The notes: generated from the sequence alone by a model not told the origin. Positions 1 to 9,942 are shown, counted from the stretch's first letter. The stretch is 64,000 nt of DNA from Glaciecola sp041380235 (GCF_041380235.1 NZ_JBGIYY010000001.1:324004-388003); one strand, 5' to 3'. Made by a program: numbers and translations.

Positions 1-732
1 AATGATGCTAACGATGGATACATCGACATCCAGTCAGGCTCGGGCGGCACTGAAGCCCAAGATTGGGCAAACATGTTGCTACGCATGTATTTGCGTTGGG
101 GCGAAGCGAATGGCTTTAAAACCGAGCTTATTGAAGTATCAGACGGTGATGTTGCCGGCATAAAAAGCGCTACCATTAAATTTACCGGCGAATATGCCTA
201 TGGCTGGCTGCGCACTGAAACCGGTGTGCATCGCTTGGTTAGAAAGTCCCCTTTTGATTCGGGTAGCCGCAGACACACCTCTTTTGCTTCAGCCTTTGCC
301 TATCCTGAAGTGAATGATGATATTGACATTGAGATTAATCCATCTGATTTACGCATTGATACATATCGAGCCTCTGGCGCTGGTGGTCAACACGTTAACC
401 GTACGGATTCGGCGGTTCGTATTACTCACGTTCCCACTAACACCGTGGTGCAGTGTCAAAATGATCGCTCTCAGCATAAGAATAAAGACCAAGCGATGAA
501 GCAACTCAAAGCCAAACTCTATGAGCTTGAGCTGCAAAAGCAAAACGCTGAAAAACAAGCCATGGAAGATACTAAGTCAGATATCGGCTGGGGCAGTCAA
601 ATTCGCTCCTATGTGCTGGATGATTCGCGTATAAAAGATTTACGCACCGGAGTAGAGAGTCACAACACCCAAGCCGTGCTCGATGGCGACTTAAACAAAT
701 TTATTATAGCTAGCTTAAAATCTGGCTTATAA
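1..732 (+). CDS. prfB: Peptide chain release factor 2 (RF2), C-terminal part
   Basis: RF2 ends translation at UGA and UAA codons in the ribosomal A site. The reading frame is open from base 1, so the N-terminal part, including the site of the usual programmed +1 frameshift, lies outside the window. Two diagnostic motifs are visible: SPF (in HRLVRKSPFDSGSRR), the tripeptide that reads the stop codon, and GGQ (in GAGGQHVNRTDSAV), which triggers peptidyl-tRNA hydrolysis. SPF separates it from RF1, which has PxT. About 243 residues are present of roughly 365 in the family. lysS follows 65 bp downstream, the same prfB-lysS order as in E. coli. Confidence 0.97.
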   Translation, partial: NDANDGYIDIQSGSGGTEAQDWANMLLRMYLRWGEANGFKTELIEVSDGDVAGIKSATIKFTGEYAYGWLRTETGVHRLVRKSPFDSGSRRHTSFASAFAYPEVNDDIDIEINPSDLRIDTYRASGAGGQHVNRTDSAVRITHVPTNTVVQCQNDRSQHKNKDQAMKQLKAKLYELELQKQNAEKQAMEDTKSDIGWGSQIRSYVLDDSRIKDLRTGVESHNTQAVLDGDLNKFIIASLKSGL

Positions 733-797
733 TCGAAGCGCAGCCTTAATTGCGCGTAGCAAATAATGATAAGCATATACATACATTAGGAAGATAC

Positions 798-2345
798 ATG
801 ACTGAGCAAGTGCAAGACGAAAACAAATTGATCGCAGAACGCCGGGCCAAGCTCGATGATATTAGAACGCGCTGCGAATCAAATGGTTTTCCGAATCAAT
901 TTCGCCGAGAGCATTACGCACAAGACGTGCAAGATGAATTTGGCGAGCTAGATAAAGAGACACTTGCAGAGCAGCCAAATACGATTGCGCTAGCCGGCAG
1001 AGTCATGGCTAAGCGCGGTCCATTTATTTTGCTTCAAGATATGACCGGACGCATCCAGTCTTATGCCGACAAGGGCGTACAAAAAGACATTAAAGAAAAA
1101 TACGGCAGTTTAGATATTGGCGATATTATTGGCGTGAGCGGACAACTGCATAAGTCAGGAAAAGGCGATCTATATGTAAATATGGAGCACTATCAGCTAT
1201 TGACCAAAGCGCTGCGCCCGCTACCTGAAAAATTTCATGGCTTGGCTGATCAAGAAACTAAATATCGTCAGCGCTATGTTGACCTGATTACCAACCCTGA
1301 AACTCGCCGCACCTTCCAAATTCGCAGCCAAGTCGTTAACGGGATCCGCCAGTTCTTGACCGAGCGCCGCTTTATTGAAGTCGAAACCCCCATGCTGCAG
1401 GTCATTCCTGGCGGCGCAACGGCCAAACCTTTTGTAACGCATCACAATGCCTTAGACATCGATATGTACCTTCGTATTGCACCAGAACTTTACTTAAAAC
1501 GTTTAGTTGTCGGCGGTTTGGAGCGCGTGTTCGAGATCAATCGTAACTTTAGAAATGAAGGCCTATCGACGCGTCATAACCCTGAGTTCACGATGTTGGA
1601 GTTTTATCAGGCCTACGCCGATTATAATGATCTCATGAACCTCACCGAAGAAATGCTGCGTGAAGTTGCGCAAAAGGTTCTTGGCACTCTGTTAATTAAA
1701 AACACGCAAAAGAACAGCGATGGTGAAGTCATTAAAGAAACCATCTATGACTTTGCTCAGCCCTTTGCGCGTTTAAGTATGGCAGATGCCATCTTAAAGT
1801 ATTGGCCTGATGCAAATGCAGAGGCTATTAATGATCCAGAAAATCATTTAGACGCCATGAAGGCAATGGCCAAGCAACTGCATATTAAAGAGCCAGAGGT
1901 AGACGGCATTTGGGGCGCGGGTAAATATTTGTGCGAGATTTTTGAAGCCACCGCCGAAGAAAAACTCGATCAGCCAACATTTATTACAGAATATCCGTGG
2001 GAAGTGTCGCCTCTTGCGCGTCGCAATGATAAAAACGCATTTGTTACCGACCGCTTTGAATTCTTTGTGGGCGGACGTGAGCTAGCAAATGGTTTCTCAG
2101 AGCTTAACGACCCAGAAGATCAGGCCTCGCGTTTTAAAAAGCAAGTAGCAGAAAAAGATGCAGGCGACGATGAGGCCATGCATTTTGATGAAGACTATAT
2201 TACCGCGCTAGAATACGGTATGGCACCGACGGCAGGTGAGGGGATTGGCATCGACAGATTAGTCATGTTGTTTACCGACAGTCCAACCATCAAAGACGTG
2301 ATTTTGTTTCCGCATATGAAGCCGCAGCACCAAAATCAAGATTAA
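798..2345 (+). CDS. lysS: Lysyl-tRNA synthetase, class II
   Basis: Charges tRNA-Lys with lysine. The protein is 515 residues, close to the E. coli enzyme (505). An N-terminal OB-fold (about residues 60-145) precedes the class II catalytic core with motif 2 (FRNEGLSTRHNPEFTMLEFY) and motif 3 (GEGIGIDRLVMLFTDSPTIK). The ATG at 798 was chosen because AGGAAG lies a few bases upstream and the protein then starts MTEQVQDEN like its relatives; an in-frame GTG at 750 would add 16 unlikely residues. The stop overlaps the 3' end of the convergent panE-like gene by 4 bp and no terminator is visible between them. Confidence 0.97.
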   Translation: MTEQVQDENKLIAERRAKLDDIRTRCESNGFPNQFRREHYAQDVQDEFGELDKETLAEQPNTIALAGRVMAKRGPFILLQDMTGRIQSYADKGVQKDIKEKYGSLDIGDIIGVSGQLHKSGKGDLYVNMEHYQLLTKALRPLPEKFHGLADQETKYRQRYVDLITNPETRRTFQIRSQVVNGIRQFLTERRFIEVETPMLQVIPGGATAKPFVTHHNALDIDMYLRIAPELYLKRLVVGGLERVFEINRNFRNEGLSTRHNPEFTMLEFYQAYADYNDLMNLTEEMLREVAQKVLGTLLIKNTQKNSDGEVIKETIYDFAQPFARLSMADAILKYWPDANAEAINDPENHLDAMKAMAKQLHIKEPEVDGIWGAGKYLCEIFEATAEEKLDQPTFITEYPWEVSPLARRNDKNAFVTDRFEFFVGGRELANGFSELNDPEDQASRFKKQVAEKDAGDDEAMHFDEDYITALEYGMAPTAGEGIGIDRLVMLFTDSPTIKDVILFPHMKPQHQNQD

Positions 2346-3232
2346 AGCGCTTTGATTTCGTCATACAGGCTTTGAATGAGCGGCAGTGGCACCTTATGCG
2401 CTGCCGCTTTTGTTAGCAATACCCCTAAAATACTGTCGATTTCTGTAGGTCGGCGATGTTTCACGTCTTGATACATCGACGAGTAATTATTTGTGGTAAG
2501 CGCAATTACCGAATCAATATAGTTATTTAAGGCGGGCAGCTCAATATTTAATGAGAGTGCTTGGTAAAGGGTAAATACTTCTTGCTTCAAAACTTCCACT
2601 TGTTCTAAATGTTCACTAAGCTCACCGTTACGGCACTGATATTTTGCAGTCAAAGGGTTAATCACAGCATTCACCGCTAGTTTGCGGTATAGATATGTCA
2701 TGATTTGGTCTTCCCAAATTGCCTTAGGATGTGCCTTCATTAACGCCCGTAATGCGCCGCTTGGAATCGTTCGATTAAGACTGCCAATCACCAGCTCTCC
2801 GCGCGCATGAATTTGGATTTGCTGAGCTTTGAGTGTAGTAATTGCATCGGTAGTAGAGCCCAAATATATAGGGTTACTAGGAAATGCATCGCCTAGCAAC
2901 TGGTGTCCACCCAAACCATTTTGCAGTAATAGCATAGGAAGGGTATTGGGCAAATTGCTTCGTAGCTGCTCGATAAGTGCACTTAGGTGGTAAAACTTTA
3001 CAGGAAGGATTAATAGGTCAACGCGCTTCCAGTCTTTTCCTGTCATATTACTCAGCTTGCAAACATCAGCGCTAATCATCTTTGTTTCATGATCGATTTC
3101 AATTACAGAGAGCGCGGCTCCAGCATGGTTATTATGGTTGCGAGTCAGCATTGTACATTGATGTTCGCAAAGCAGATGCGCTAGGCCCAAGCCGATTGCA
3201 CCAGTGCCAATAATCGCAAAATGATAGCTCAT
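2342..3232 (-). CDS. Ketopantoate reductase-like protein (PanE/ApbA family)
   Basis: Likely an NADPH-dependent 2-dehydropantoate 2-reductase, the step to pantoate in coenzyme A synthesis, or a paralogue with another 2-oxoacid substrate. The N-terminus has a Rossmann nucleotide loop (GTGAIGLGLA). The C-terminal domain has the family's catalytic lysine and asparagine region (YRKLAVNAVINPLTAKYQC) and the conserved glutamate stretch (RRPTEIDSILG). About 296 residues, normal for the family. The ATG at 3232 was chosen because it forms an ATGA overlap with the stop of the upstream pseudouridine synthase gene; ATGs at 3244 and 3256 are alternatives. Several PanE paralogues are common in gammaproteobacteria, so no symbol is given. 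Confidence 0.85.
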   Translation of the reverse strand: MSYHFAIIGTGAIGLGLAHLLCEHQCTMLTRNHNNHAGAALSVIEIDHETKMISADVCKLSNMTGKDWKRVDLLILPVKFYHLSALIEQLRSNLPNTLPMLLLQNGLGGHQLLGDAFPSNPIYLGSTTDAITTLKAQQIQIHARGELVIGSLNRTIPSGALRALMKAHPKAIWEDQIMTYLYRKLAVNAVINPLTAKYQCRNGELSEHLEQVEVLKQEVFTLYQALSLNIELPALNNYIDSVIALTTNNYSSMYQDVKHRRPTEIDSILGVLLTKAAAHKVPLPLIQSLYDEIKAL

Positions 3233-3909
3233 ATTTTCGGCCATGGTATTTGCCAAGGTACTAACCAGCTTTGGTCGATGCTGTTGGGGTCAAATAAGGT
3301 TTGTGTGTCAGGCAAATACGTAACTTCAAAACGCTCTGTGTGATATTCAAAACAAAGCGCATAGCTGTATAAATGCATGCATGCGTCAGGCGTCCCGCCG
3401 TAGCGGCAGTCCCCTAAAATAGGTGCGCCTTGAGATTTTAATGCGACTCTTATCTGATGAGTTTTACCCGTATGTGGTTTACAGATAAAAAGCCGTAAAC
3501 TCGGTGCGATGGATGTAGAGAAATACTGAGTGATGGCTGGGTTATCTTGGGTTTTGGTAAGCTTTAAATCGCCTCTTCGGGCTTTTTGCATATCACCTTT
3601 CACCAAGCCTTGTTTCTTTTTAGGGCGTTTGTCGCTTATGGCCAAGTAGTACTTTTCAATTTGACGATGTTCAAAGAGCTTACCCAAGTCAGAAGCCGCT
3701 TGTTTGTGCTTTGCTAGCAGTAGACATCCACTGGTGCCAGTATCTAAGCGGTGTACTAGATACCAATCATGTGCCGGGTACTGCTGTCGCATCAAGCTGA
3801 TGATGCCTTGTTCTGAATCATGCATCTCGACGCCGGCTGGTTTATTGATAACACTAAAGTCGGCGTGTTCAAATAAAGTCAAAATAGCAGGGCTTGCGTG
3901 CTTACTCAT
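3229..3909 (-). CDS. RluA-family RNA pseudouridine synthase
   Basis: Isomerises uridine to pseudouridine in RNA. The catalytic motif HRLDTGTSG with its essential Asp is present near residue 75, and downstream motifs fit the RluA fold (KPHTGKTHQIRVALKSQG, GDCRYGG). No N-terminal S4 domain is visible and the protein is short (226 residues), as in the small RluA-like subgroup. The target base cannot be told from sequence. ATG 3909 (MSKHASP) is preferred over the TTG at 3924. The stop overlaps the next gene as ATGA, indicating translational coupling. Confidence 0.85.
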   Translation of the reverse strand: MSKHASPAILTLFEHADFSVINKPAGVEMHDSEQGIISLMRQQYPAHDWYLVHRLDTGTSGCLLLAKHKQAASDLGKLFEHRQIEKYYLAISDKRPKKKQGLVKGDMQKARRGDLKLTKTQDNPAITQYFSTSIAPSLRLFICKPHTGKTHQIRVALKSQGAPILGDCRYGGTPDACMHLYSYALCFEYHTERFEVTYLPDTQTLFDPNSIDQSWLVPWQIPWPKI

Positions 3910-3933
3910 ATTATCGGCCGGCAAAGGTTCGTG

Positions 3934-4488
3934 TCAGTGTTTTAGCATCATGATAGCTTTTTCGTACTGTAGCTGCTCTATAAGGTCGATAAGAACATCT
4001 TTTTCTTCATCAGACATGTCAATTGAGCCGACCAAATCGCGAAGCAAGCCGTCGTCTATAAACTCGTGTCGAGATAGCAGTTCGATAAGTTGAGGTTTAG
4101 CCTCTTCTAGGTGATTGGCTTGGTCTGCTGCTGCACCGGGCGCGACAAGTTGACTGTGGGCATCGATAGCTAAACAAGTATCGTGCATCAACTTGGTGAA
4201 CTGCTCTAGGATTTCAGGGGCCGCTTGGCGCTGCTTCAGCTTTGCGTCGAAAGCCTTACAACAATCAAATAGCGCTCGAAGCCCAAGGTTGCCGGTAATG
4301 CCCTTTGCGGTATGAATGCGCATTTTTGCTGCGTCATAATCGCCGTCTTTTAATTGTTGGGTAACTTGCGCAGGGGTATCTTTAAACTGCTCTTTAAACT
4401 TTATTAACATTTTGTTCAGTAACTCAGCATTGCCGCCAAGTTGACTAAGCCCAAAATCTAAATCTACTAAAGGCTTTTGCTCATCCAT
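3934..4488 (-). CDS. Orphan Hpt (histidine phosphotransfer) domain protein
   Basis: A small cytoplasmic phosphorelay protein. The motif RIHTAKGITGNLG, with the phospho-accepting His at about residue 59, is the standard Hpt signature in a helical protein of 184 residues. The second half (residues about 110-184) is acidic and helical and not recognised. No kinase or receiver gene lies next to it. A hybrid kinase lacking its own Hpt domain is encoded at 17422-19761 and could be a partner, but this is inference. The ATG at 4488 (MDEQKP) is preferred over 4506 because GGACGG lies upstream of it. It is followed by the pseudouridine synthase gene on the same strand. Confidence 0.8.
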   Translation of the reverse strand: MDEQKPLVDLDFGLSQLGGNAELLNKMLIKFKEQFKDTPAQVTQQLKDGDYDAAKMRIHTAKGITGNLGLRALFDCCKAFDAKLKQRQAAPEILEQFTKLMHDTCLAIDAHSQLVAPGAAADQANHLEEAKPQLIELLSRHEFIDDGLLRDLVGSIDMSDEEKDVLIDLIEQLQYEKAIMMLKH

Positions 4489-4614
4489 AATGACCGTCCA
4501 TAGCACCTAATTCAGTCATTAGCTTAATACAATTGTTGGGTGACAACAAAGTCTTTTACAAATCTGCTATTATTCATCATCATATTGGCTATTCTCATAC
4601 GATAAGCGGTTCTA

Positions 4615-7473
4615 ATGCTCAAAATATCCCCTATTATTTTAGTCGCGTGCCTATGCATGCTGATTTTCGGGTGCACATCTGAAACCTCTCAACAATACGC
4701 TGCGCAATCTGCCGCTGAACGTTCCCAGTCAAAAATGCAGGGCGATGTCATCCCCTACTATAAATATCAGTTGGAAAATGGTCTGACTATTGTTCTGCAT
4801 CCTGATGATTCTGATCCTTTGGTAAACGTCAATGTTACCTACCATGTCGGCTCTGCTAGAGAGGAGTATGGACGGTCCGGCTTCGCTCACTTCTTCGAGC
4901 ATATGATGTTTCAAGGCTCGCAAAATGTTGCTGACGAAGAGCATTTTAAAATTATTACGGAGGCTGGTGGCAATTTGAATGGCTCGACCAGCGCGGATAT
5001 CACCAATTACTTCCAAACGGTACCGGCCAATCAGCTAGAGAAAGTATTGTGGTTGGAGGCCGACAGAATGGGGTTTTTACTACCAGCTGTGACTCAAGAA
5101 AAATTTGAAAATCAGCGCGATACCGTAAAAAATGAAAGGGCTCAGCGAGTTGACAATCAACCCTATGGCTTGCGCTCAGAGCGTACGGCTGAGGCTCTGT
5201 ATCCAGTAGGCCACCCATACTCTTGGTCAACTATTGGCTATGTTGCCGACCTCGATAGAGTGGGTTTAGAAGATTTAAAAGCCTTCTTTGCCAGATGGTA
5301 TGGACCTAACAATGCCGTACTGACAATTGGTGGCGATATTGATATTGCGCAAACCAAGGCGTGGGTTGCGCGCTACTTCGGTCCAATTCCCATGGGGCCA
5401 GAGGTCGTTGATGCTGAAAAGCAACCGGCGGTATTGAGCGAAACACGATACATTACTCTTGAAGACAAAGTGCATTTGCCGCTTGTGCAAATGACACTGC
5501 CTACCGTCTACGCTGGTCATCCAGACGAAGCGCCCTTAGATGTATTGGCGAATATACTAGGCGGCGGCAAAACGTCCTTGCTGTATAAAAATATGGTGAA
5601 AAATGGTTTGGCGGTGCAGGCATTCGTGTCTCACCCCTGCAGAGAACTGGCCTGCGAGTTTCAGTTTGTTGCTTTGGCAAATCCAGCTTCGGTGTCAAAC
5701 CTAAAAGCACTTAGCGATATTATGGCGCAGTCGTTACTTGAATTTGAAACACGCGGAGTACAAGATGATGACCTCCAGCAGGTAAAATCCAGCATTGAGA
5801 GTGGGACAATATTTGCGTTGCAAAGTGTTGCGGGCAAAGTACGCACGCTGGCAAGCGGAGAAACATTTGACCAAAATCCAGACCGAGTGAATGAAGATCT
5901 TGCTCGTTACAATAGCGTAACGAAAGCCGATGTTTTGAGAGTGTATGAAAAGTATGTAAAACGCAAGCCTGCTGTTGTGTTAAGTATTGTGCCAGAGGGC
6001 GCAGTTGATTTGGCGGTTGCTCCTCAAAACTTCAGCTTGCCAGAGCGCAAAGTCGAAGAGATTGAAAAGCAAGCGGTTGCTATGAAGCAAAGTCCAGAGC
6101 CCGCTGCTATTGTCGACACATTTGACCGCAGCAAAATACCTGAGGCTGGGGTCAATAAGGCAGTTAGCATACCTGAATTTTGGCGTCATCGTCTCGATAA
6201 CGGCTTAGAAGTTGTTGGTATCGAAAGTAAGGAAACGCCCACCGTTTCGATAACCATAAGTATGGAAGGCGGTGTATTGCTCGACAGTATCGAGAAGCTA
6301 GGTTTAGCGGCTTTCACTGCTCAGCTTATGAATGAGAGCACTGAAAACTATTCAAGCGAAGAGTTTGCCAATGAGCTCGCAGTGCTCGGCAGTTCTATCG
6401 GAGTAGAAGCTGGTGGTCGCTATACTAATGTGTACGTTAGCAGTTTGGCTAAAAATGCAGAGCGGACCATGGCCTTACTCGCAGAGCGCCTCTTTAGGCC
6501 TGCGTTTAGCGAAGCTGACTTTATGCTTGCTAAACAACGCACATTACAAAGCATGCAACAGCAGTTGAAAAATCCATCTGTATTAGCATCGCGAGCTAGA
6601 GATTTAGTGCTTTATGGTGCTGATTCTAGAGTCGGCCTGCCCGACGCTGGCACCTTGGCAAGCATTGAGGCGATAACACTGCAAGATGTTCAGAGATTTT
6701 ATGAGCAATATTACCGACCTGATCATGCCACCGTAGTCATGGTTGGAGATGCAGGCCAACAGGAAACAATCTCTTTACTTGATTTTTTGGCTGAGTGGCA
6801 AGCTCAAGATTATGTGATTCCAAGTTTTTATCCGCAGGCATCCCAGGAAAAGGGTAAAATCTATTTGGTCGACAATCCTGGTGCGGTTCAGTCAGTTATT
6901 TCGATTTTTAAGCAAGCACCAGTATTTGACCCCTACGATGAATATTTTAAGTTAACCTTGGCTAATTTCCCCCTTGGCGGAATGTTTAACAGCCGCATAA
7001 ACCTAAACCTTCGTGAAGATAAAGGTTATACCTATGGCGCTCGGACAGGGTTTATAGGCGGTAAAAATCTCGGGTTTTTCACCGCGACAGCAGACGTCGC
7101 AGCAGAGTATACTGAACAAAGCATCGTAGAGTTTTTAAATGAAATTGAGCGATATCAAAAAGATGGAATGAGTCAAGATGAGCTGACGTTTTTGAAAAAC
7201 GCCTATTCACAATCTGATGCATTACGCTATGAGACGCCTCGACAAAAAGCTGGGTTCTTGATTAGGATATTGTCGCTAAACCTAGACCAAGACTATGCGC
7301 TAAAACAGCAGGCGATCATTGAGAACATTGAGTTAGCAGAGCTCAATCAGCTTTCAAGTAAGTGGTTAGGCATAGAAAATATGAGTATCGTTGTGGTGGG
7401 AGATGCTGAAAGTCTTGCACCACAACTCAGGTCTTTTGATAGAGAGATTGTTATCTTGGACATCCCTCGATAG
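4615..7473 (+). CDS. M16 family zinc metallopeptidase, lipoprotein
   Basis: A pitrilysin-type peptidase anchored to a membrane on the periplasmic side. The signal peptide ends in a lipobox (IFGC, Cys20). The inverted zinc motif HFFEH is at residues 92-96, with the distal glutamate region (KNERAQ) about 80 residues on. At 952 residues it has the two-lobed layout of the family: an active M16 half and a second, catalytically silent half beginning near residue 525 (FWRHRLDNGLEVVGIE). The closest known architecture is that of insulinase-like lipoproteins of marine gammaproteobacteria. It is probably involved in peptide degradation. No partner gene is adjacent. Confidence 0.9.
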   Translation: MLKISPIILVACLCMLIFGCTSETSQQYAAQSAAERSQSKMQGDVIPYYKYQLENGLTIVLHPDDSDPLVNVNVTYHVGSAREEYGRSGFAHFFEHMMFQGSQNVADEEHFKIITEAGGNLNGSTSADITNYFQTVPANQLEKVLWLEADRMGFLLPAVTQEKFENQRDTVKNERAQRVDNQPYGLRSERTAEALYPVGHPYSWSTIGYVADLDRVGLEDLKAFFARWYGPNNAVLTIGGDIDIAQTKAWVARYFGPIPMGPEVVDAEKQPAVLSETRYITLEDKVHLPLVQMTLPTVYAGHPDEAPLDVLANILGGGKTSLLYKNMVKNGLAVQAFVSHPCRELACEFQFVALANPASVSNLKALSDIMAQSLLEFETRGVQDDDLQQVKSSIESGTIFALQSVAGKVRTLASGETFDQNPDRVNEDLARYNSVTKADVLRVYEKYVKRKPAVVLSIVPEGAVDLAVAPQNFSLPERKVEEIEKQAVAMKQSPEPAAIVDTFDRSKIPEAGVNKAVSIPEFWRHRLDNGLEVVGIESKETPTVSITISMEGGVLLDSIEKLGLAAFTAQLMNESTENYSSEEFANELAVLGSSIGVEAGGRYTNVYVSSLAKNAERTMALLAERLFRPAFSEADFMLAKQRTLQSMQQQLKNPSVLASRARDLVLYGADSRVGLPDAGTLASIEAITLQDVQRFYEQYYRPDHATVVMVGDAGQQETISLLDFLAEWQAQDYVIPSFYPQASQEKGKIYLVDNPGAVQSVISIFKQAPVFDPYDEYFKLTLANFPLGGMFNSRINLNLREDKGYTYGARTGFIGGKNLGFFTATADVAAEYTEQSIVEFLNEIERYQKDGMSQDELTFLKNAYSQSDALRYETPRQKAGFLIRILSLNLDQDYALKQQAIIENIELAELNQLSSKWLGIENMSIVVVGDAESLAPQLRSFDREIVILDIPR

Positions 7474-7541
7474 AGGAACTTTAAATTTATCATTTTGCTG
7501 ATTGTTAGAGCAGTGAAATGACTAAACCAACTGGATAGATT

Positions 7542-9122
7542 TTGAGTAAATTACAAGCACAATTTGAAGCACGTTTGGCCTTGCTAGCCAAAACTAATGT
7601 GAAAAGCACGCTAACTGGAATACAGCATGGCGTAGAGCGCGAAACGCTGCGCGTCAATGATAATGGCAGCATGGCAACTACAGGTCATCACAAGGCCTTA
7701 GGCTCTGCCTTATGCCATGACTGGATAACCACTGACTTTTCTGAGTCATTACTTGAGTTCATCACGCCTCCGGAAACCAATACCGCCACGACGATTGAGC
7801 AACTGATTGATATTCATAAGTTCACCTATGATAGTATTGAGCAAGAATATCTATGGCCAATGAGCATGCCGTGTTTTATCGATGCTAAAACTAATATTCC
7901 TATCGCTAGATATGGCAGCTCAAATGTCGCAAAAATGAAAGAAGTCTATCGTAAAGGCTTGCATAATCGATATGGCAGTATGATGCAGGTTATCAGTGGC
8001 GTGCATTTTAATTTTTCACTACCCCAGATGTTTTGGCAGCAGTGGTGCGACGAAATAAATGTTGTTCCTGATAAAGCAGGAATATCATCGCAGTATTTTG
8101 CTCTAGCCCGGCAGTTTAAGAGACTTGCATGGGTGATTCCCTATTTGTTCGGCGCTTCTCCGGCTTTATGCAGTTCGTTTATAAATCATCGCAAAGTTGC
8201 ACACCCTTTTGAAAAAATAGGAAGAGGTACGCTATACCTTCCCCATGCTACTTCTTTGCGCATGAGTGACTTAGGCTATACTAGTTCAGCTCAGTCTGAA
8301 CTGCGTATTTGCTATAACGATCTTTCGACCTATGTCAGCAGTCTGCGCAAAGCTATAAATTTGCCGGCCGCGCAATATCAAAATATCGCAGCAGGCGAAA
8401 ATGGCAGTTGGCAGCAGTTGAATAAAAATGTATTACAAATTGAAAATGAGCTTTACTCACCCATTCGTCCTAAACAAGTTGCGCGCTCTATGGAAAAACC
8501 CACTGACGCCCTTGAAGATAGAGGTGTTAGCTATTTAGAGATAAGATCACTTGACGTTAATCCATTTTCGCCAGTGGGCATTGAGTCAGAACAAATTGAC
8601 TTTTTAGACGTATTTTTAGTGTATTGCCTAATACAGCCATCAGTTGATTACTCTGATCAATTGCACAGTGAGAGTCAGAGCAACTTTGTCGATGTGGTAT
8701 TGAAAGGTCGTGAACCGAATATAATGCTCACCGATGCGGGTGAGACATTGAGCATGCAAGATTGGGCCACGGATATTTTTGGTGGGCTAAAACAAGTTGC
8801 CAAAGTTTTAGATGACGCAAATAGTACCCAAAAGTTCGGCAAAGCCGTGCTAAAAGAATTCAAGAAATTTGGTGATTCGGCAGAAACTTTCTCTGAAAAG
8901 TGGCTGACTACCCTGCAAGATAACCAAATAGATAACAGTATTTTGGGTATGGAGCTAGGGCGAGAGTATAAAGCGTTTATTCAGAACATGGATTATCGCA
9001 ACATGAATAAAGAAGACTTTCAGAAACATGCTGATATTTCAATGCAAAAACAACGAGAAATTGAACAAGCAGACAACAAAAGTTTTGATGATTTTATGCG
9101 AGATTATTTTGCACAAAAGTAA
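7542..9122 (+). CDS. gshA: Glutamate-cysteine ligase
   Basis: Catalyses the ATP-dependent joining of L-glutamate and L-cysteine, the first step of glutathione synthesis. The 526-residue length matches the proteobacterial GshA type (E. coli 518). Recognisable segments are GVERETLRV near the N-terminus, SGVHFNFSLP and SYLEIRSLDVNPFSP. The start is a TTG at 7542; the nearest upstream ATG (7518) is out of frame and closes quickly. GGAT lies 5-8 bases before the TTG. A non-ATG start may keep expression low. Confidence 0.96.
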   Translation: MSKLQAQFEARLALLAKTNVKSTLTGIQHGVERETLRVNDNGSMATTGHHKALGSALCHDWITTDFSESLLEFITPPETNTATTIEQLIDIHKFTYDSIEQEYLWPMSMPCFIDAKTNIPIARYGSSNVAKMKEVYRKGLHNRYGSMMQVISGVHFNFSLPQMFWQQWCDEINVVPDKAGISSQYFALARQFKRLAWVIPYLFGASPALCSSFINHRKVAHPFEKIGRGTLYLPHATSLRMSDLGYTSSAQSELRICYNDLSTYVSSLRKAINLPAAQYQNIAAGENGSWQQLNKNVLQIENELYSPIRPKQVARSMEKPTDALEDRGVSYLEIRSLDVNPFSPVGIESEQIDFLDVFLVYCLIQPSVDYSDQLHSESQSNFVDVVLKGREPNIMLTDAGETLSMQDWATDIFGGLKQVAKVLDDANSTQKFGKAVLKEFKKFGDSAETFSEKWLTTLQDNQIDNSILGMELGREYKAFIQNMDYRNMNKEDFQKHADISMQKQREIEQADNKSFDDFMRDYFAQK

Positions 9123-9153
9123 TCTAGACGTCACTTTAGAATAGGCAAAAAAA

Positions 9154-9174
9154 ACCCAACGTTAGGCGTTGGGT
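9154..9174. terminator. Hairpin downstream of gshA
   Basis: Perfect 7-bp stem CCCAACG / CGTTGGG with a 5-base loop. Eight A residues precede it and only TATATAA follows, so the run of U expected after an intrinsic terminator is found on the minus strand rather than on the gshA strand. It may act in both directions. Confidence 0.6.
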
Positions 9175-9246
9175 ATATAAGAACACTTAGGGAAACACAT
9201 TTAATACGCTACTACGAGTCCTTACTTAAACAAGAAGTTCAAAAAA

Positions 9247-9870
9247 ATGTTAAAAAATATAAGTTTTTTTGTTTCATCACTCTGCCTAGTGCTGTTTCTG
9301 AGCAGTTGTGCGACGACTCCGCCCAGTAGCCGAGAGAACATTTGTCATATTTTTGAAGAAAAATCAGATTGGTTTGATGCAGCATCTGATATGAGAGAAA
9401 AATGGGGTGTGCCTATTCATGTTCCGATGGCTATGATGTATCAGGAAAGTTCTTTTAGACACGACGCGCGTCCTCCTCGAGACTACATCTTTTTTGGATT
9501 GATACCATGGGGTCGAGTAAGCACTGCGTATGGATATGCTCAAGCTAAAACAATGACATGGGATGATTATAAGCGCGAGACTAACAGCAGTTTCGCAGAT
9601 CGTGACGATTTTGAAGATGCCATCGATTTTATGGGTTGGTTTATTACTAAAACCCATACCATTAATCGTATATCGAAATGGGATGCTGGTGCCCAATACC
9701 TGAACTATCATGAAGGTTGGGGTGGCTACAAGCGCAAAACATATCGTAAAAAAGCCTGGCTGGTCGAGGTTGCGAATAAAGTAGAGGCGCGCTCAATGCG
9801 CTATGCAGCGCAGCTAAAAACCTGTGAAGAGGATCTCAGTAAAGGTTGGTTCATGCGCTTATTTTCATAA
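9247..9870 (+). CDS. Lytic transglycosylase-like (SLT) lipoprotein
   Basis: A probable murein-cleaving or murein-binding outer-membrane lipoprotein. The lipobox is FLSSC (Cys21) after a hydrophobic signal sequence. The body resembles the SLT fold: MMYQESSFRHDARP would carry the catalytic glutamate, and AYGYAQAKTMTWDDY resembles the GLMQ-type substrate-groove segment. The 207-residue size suits a single compact domain. It is flanked by hairpins and looks monocistronic. Enzyme activity is inferred from these motifs only. Confidence 0.75.
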   Translation: MLKNISFFVSSLCLVLFLSSCATTPPSSRENICHIFEEKSDWFDAASDMREKWGVPIHVPMAMMYQESSFRHDARPPRDYIFFGLIPWGRVSTAYGYAQAKTMTWDDYKRETNSSFADRDDFEDAIDFMGWFITKTHTINRISKWDAGAQYLNYHEGWGGYKRKTYRKKAWLVEVANKVEARSMRYAAQLKTCEEDLSKGWFMRLFS

Positions 9871-9928
9871 GTTACAAGTTGCTAACATCCAATATTGATT
9901 GGTTTTTGACATTTAACAGTGCAAAAGA

Positions 9929-9942
9929 TTGATCTAGATTAA
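9929..9942. promoter_or_regulatory. FNR-box-like site (distal)
   Basis: TTGATCTAGATTAA matches the FNR/Anr consensus TTGAT-N4-ATCAA at 9 of 10 defined bases. It lies about 51 bp upstream (centre to centre) of a second similar site and about 120 bp before the small membrane protein gene at 10055. Confidence 0.45.
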
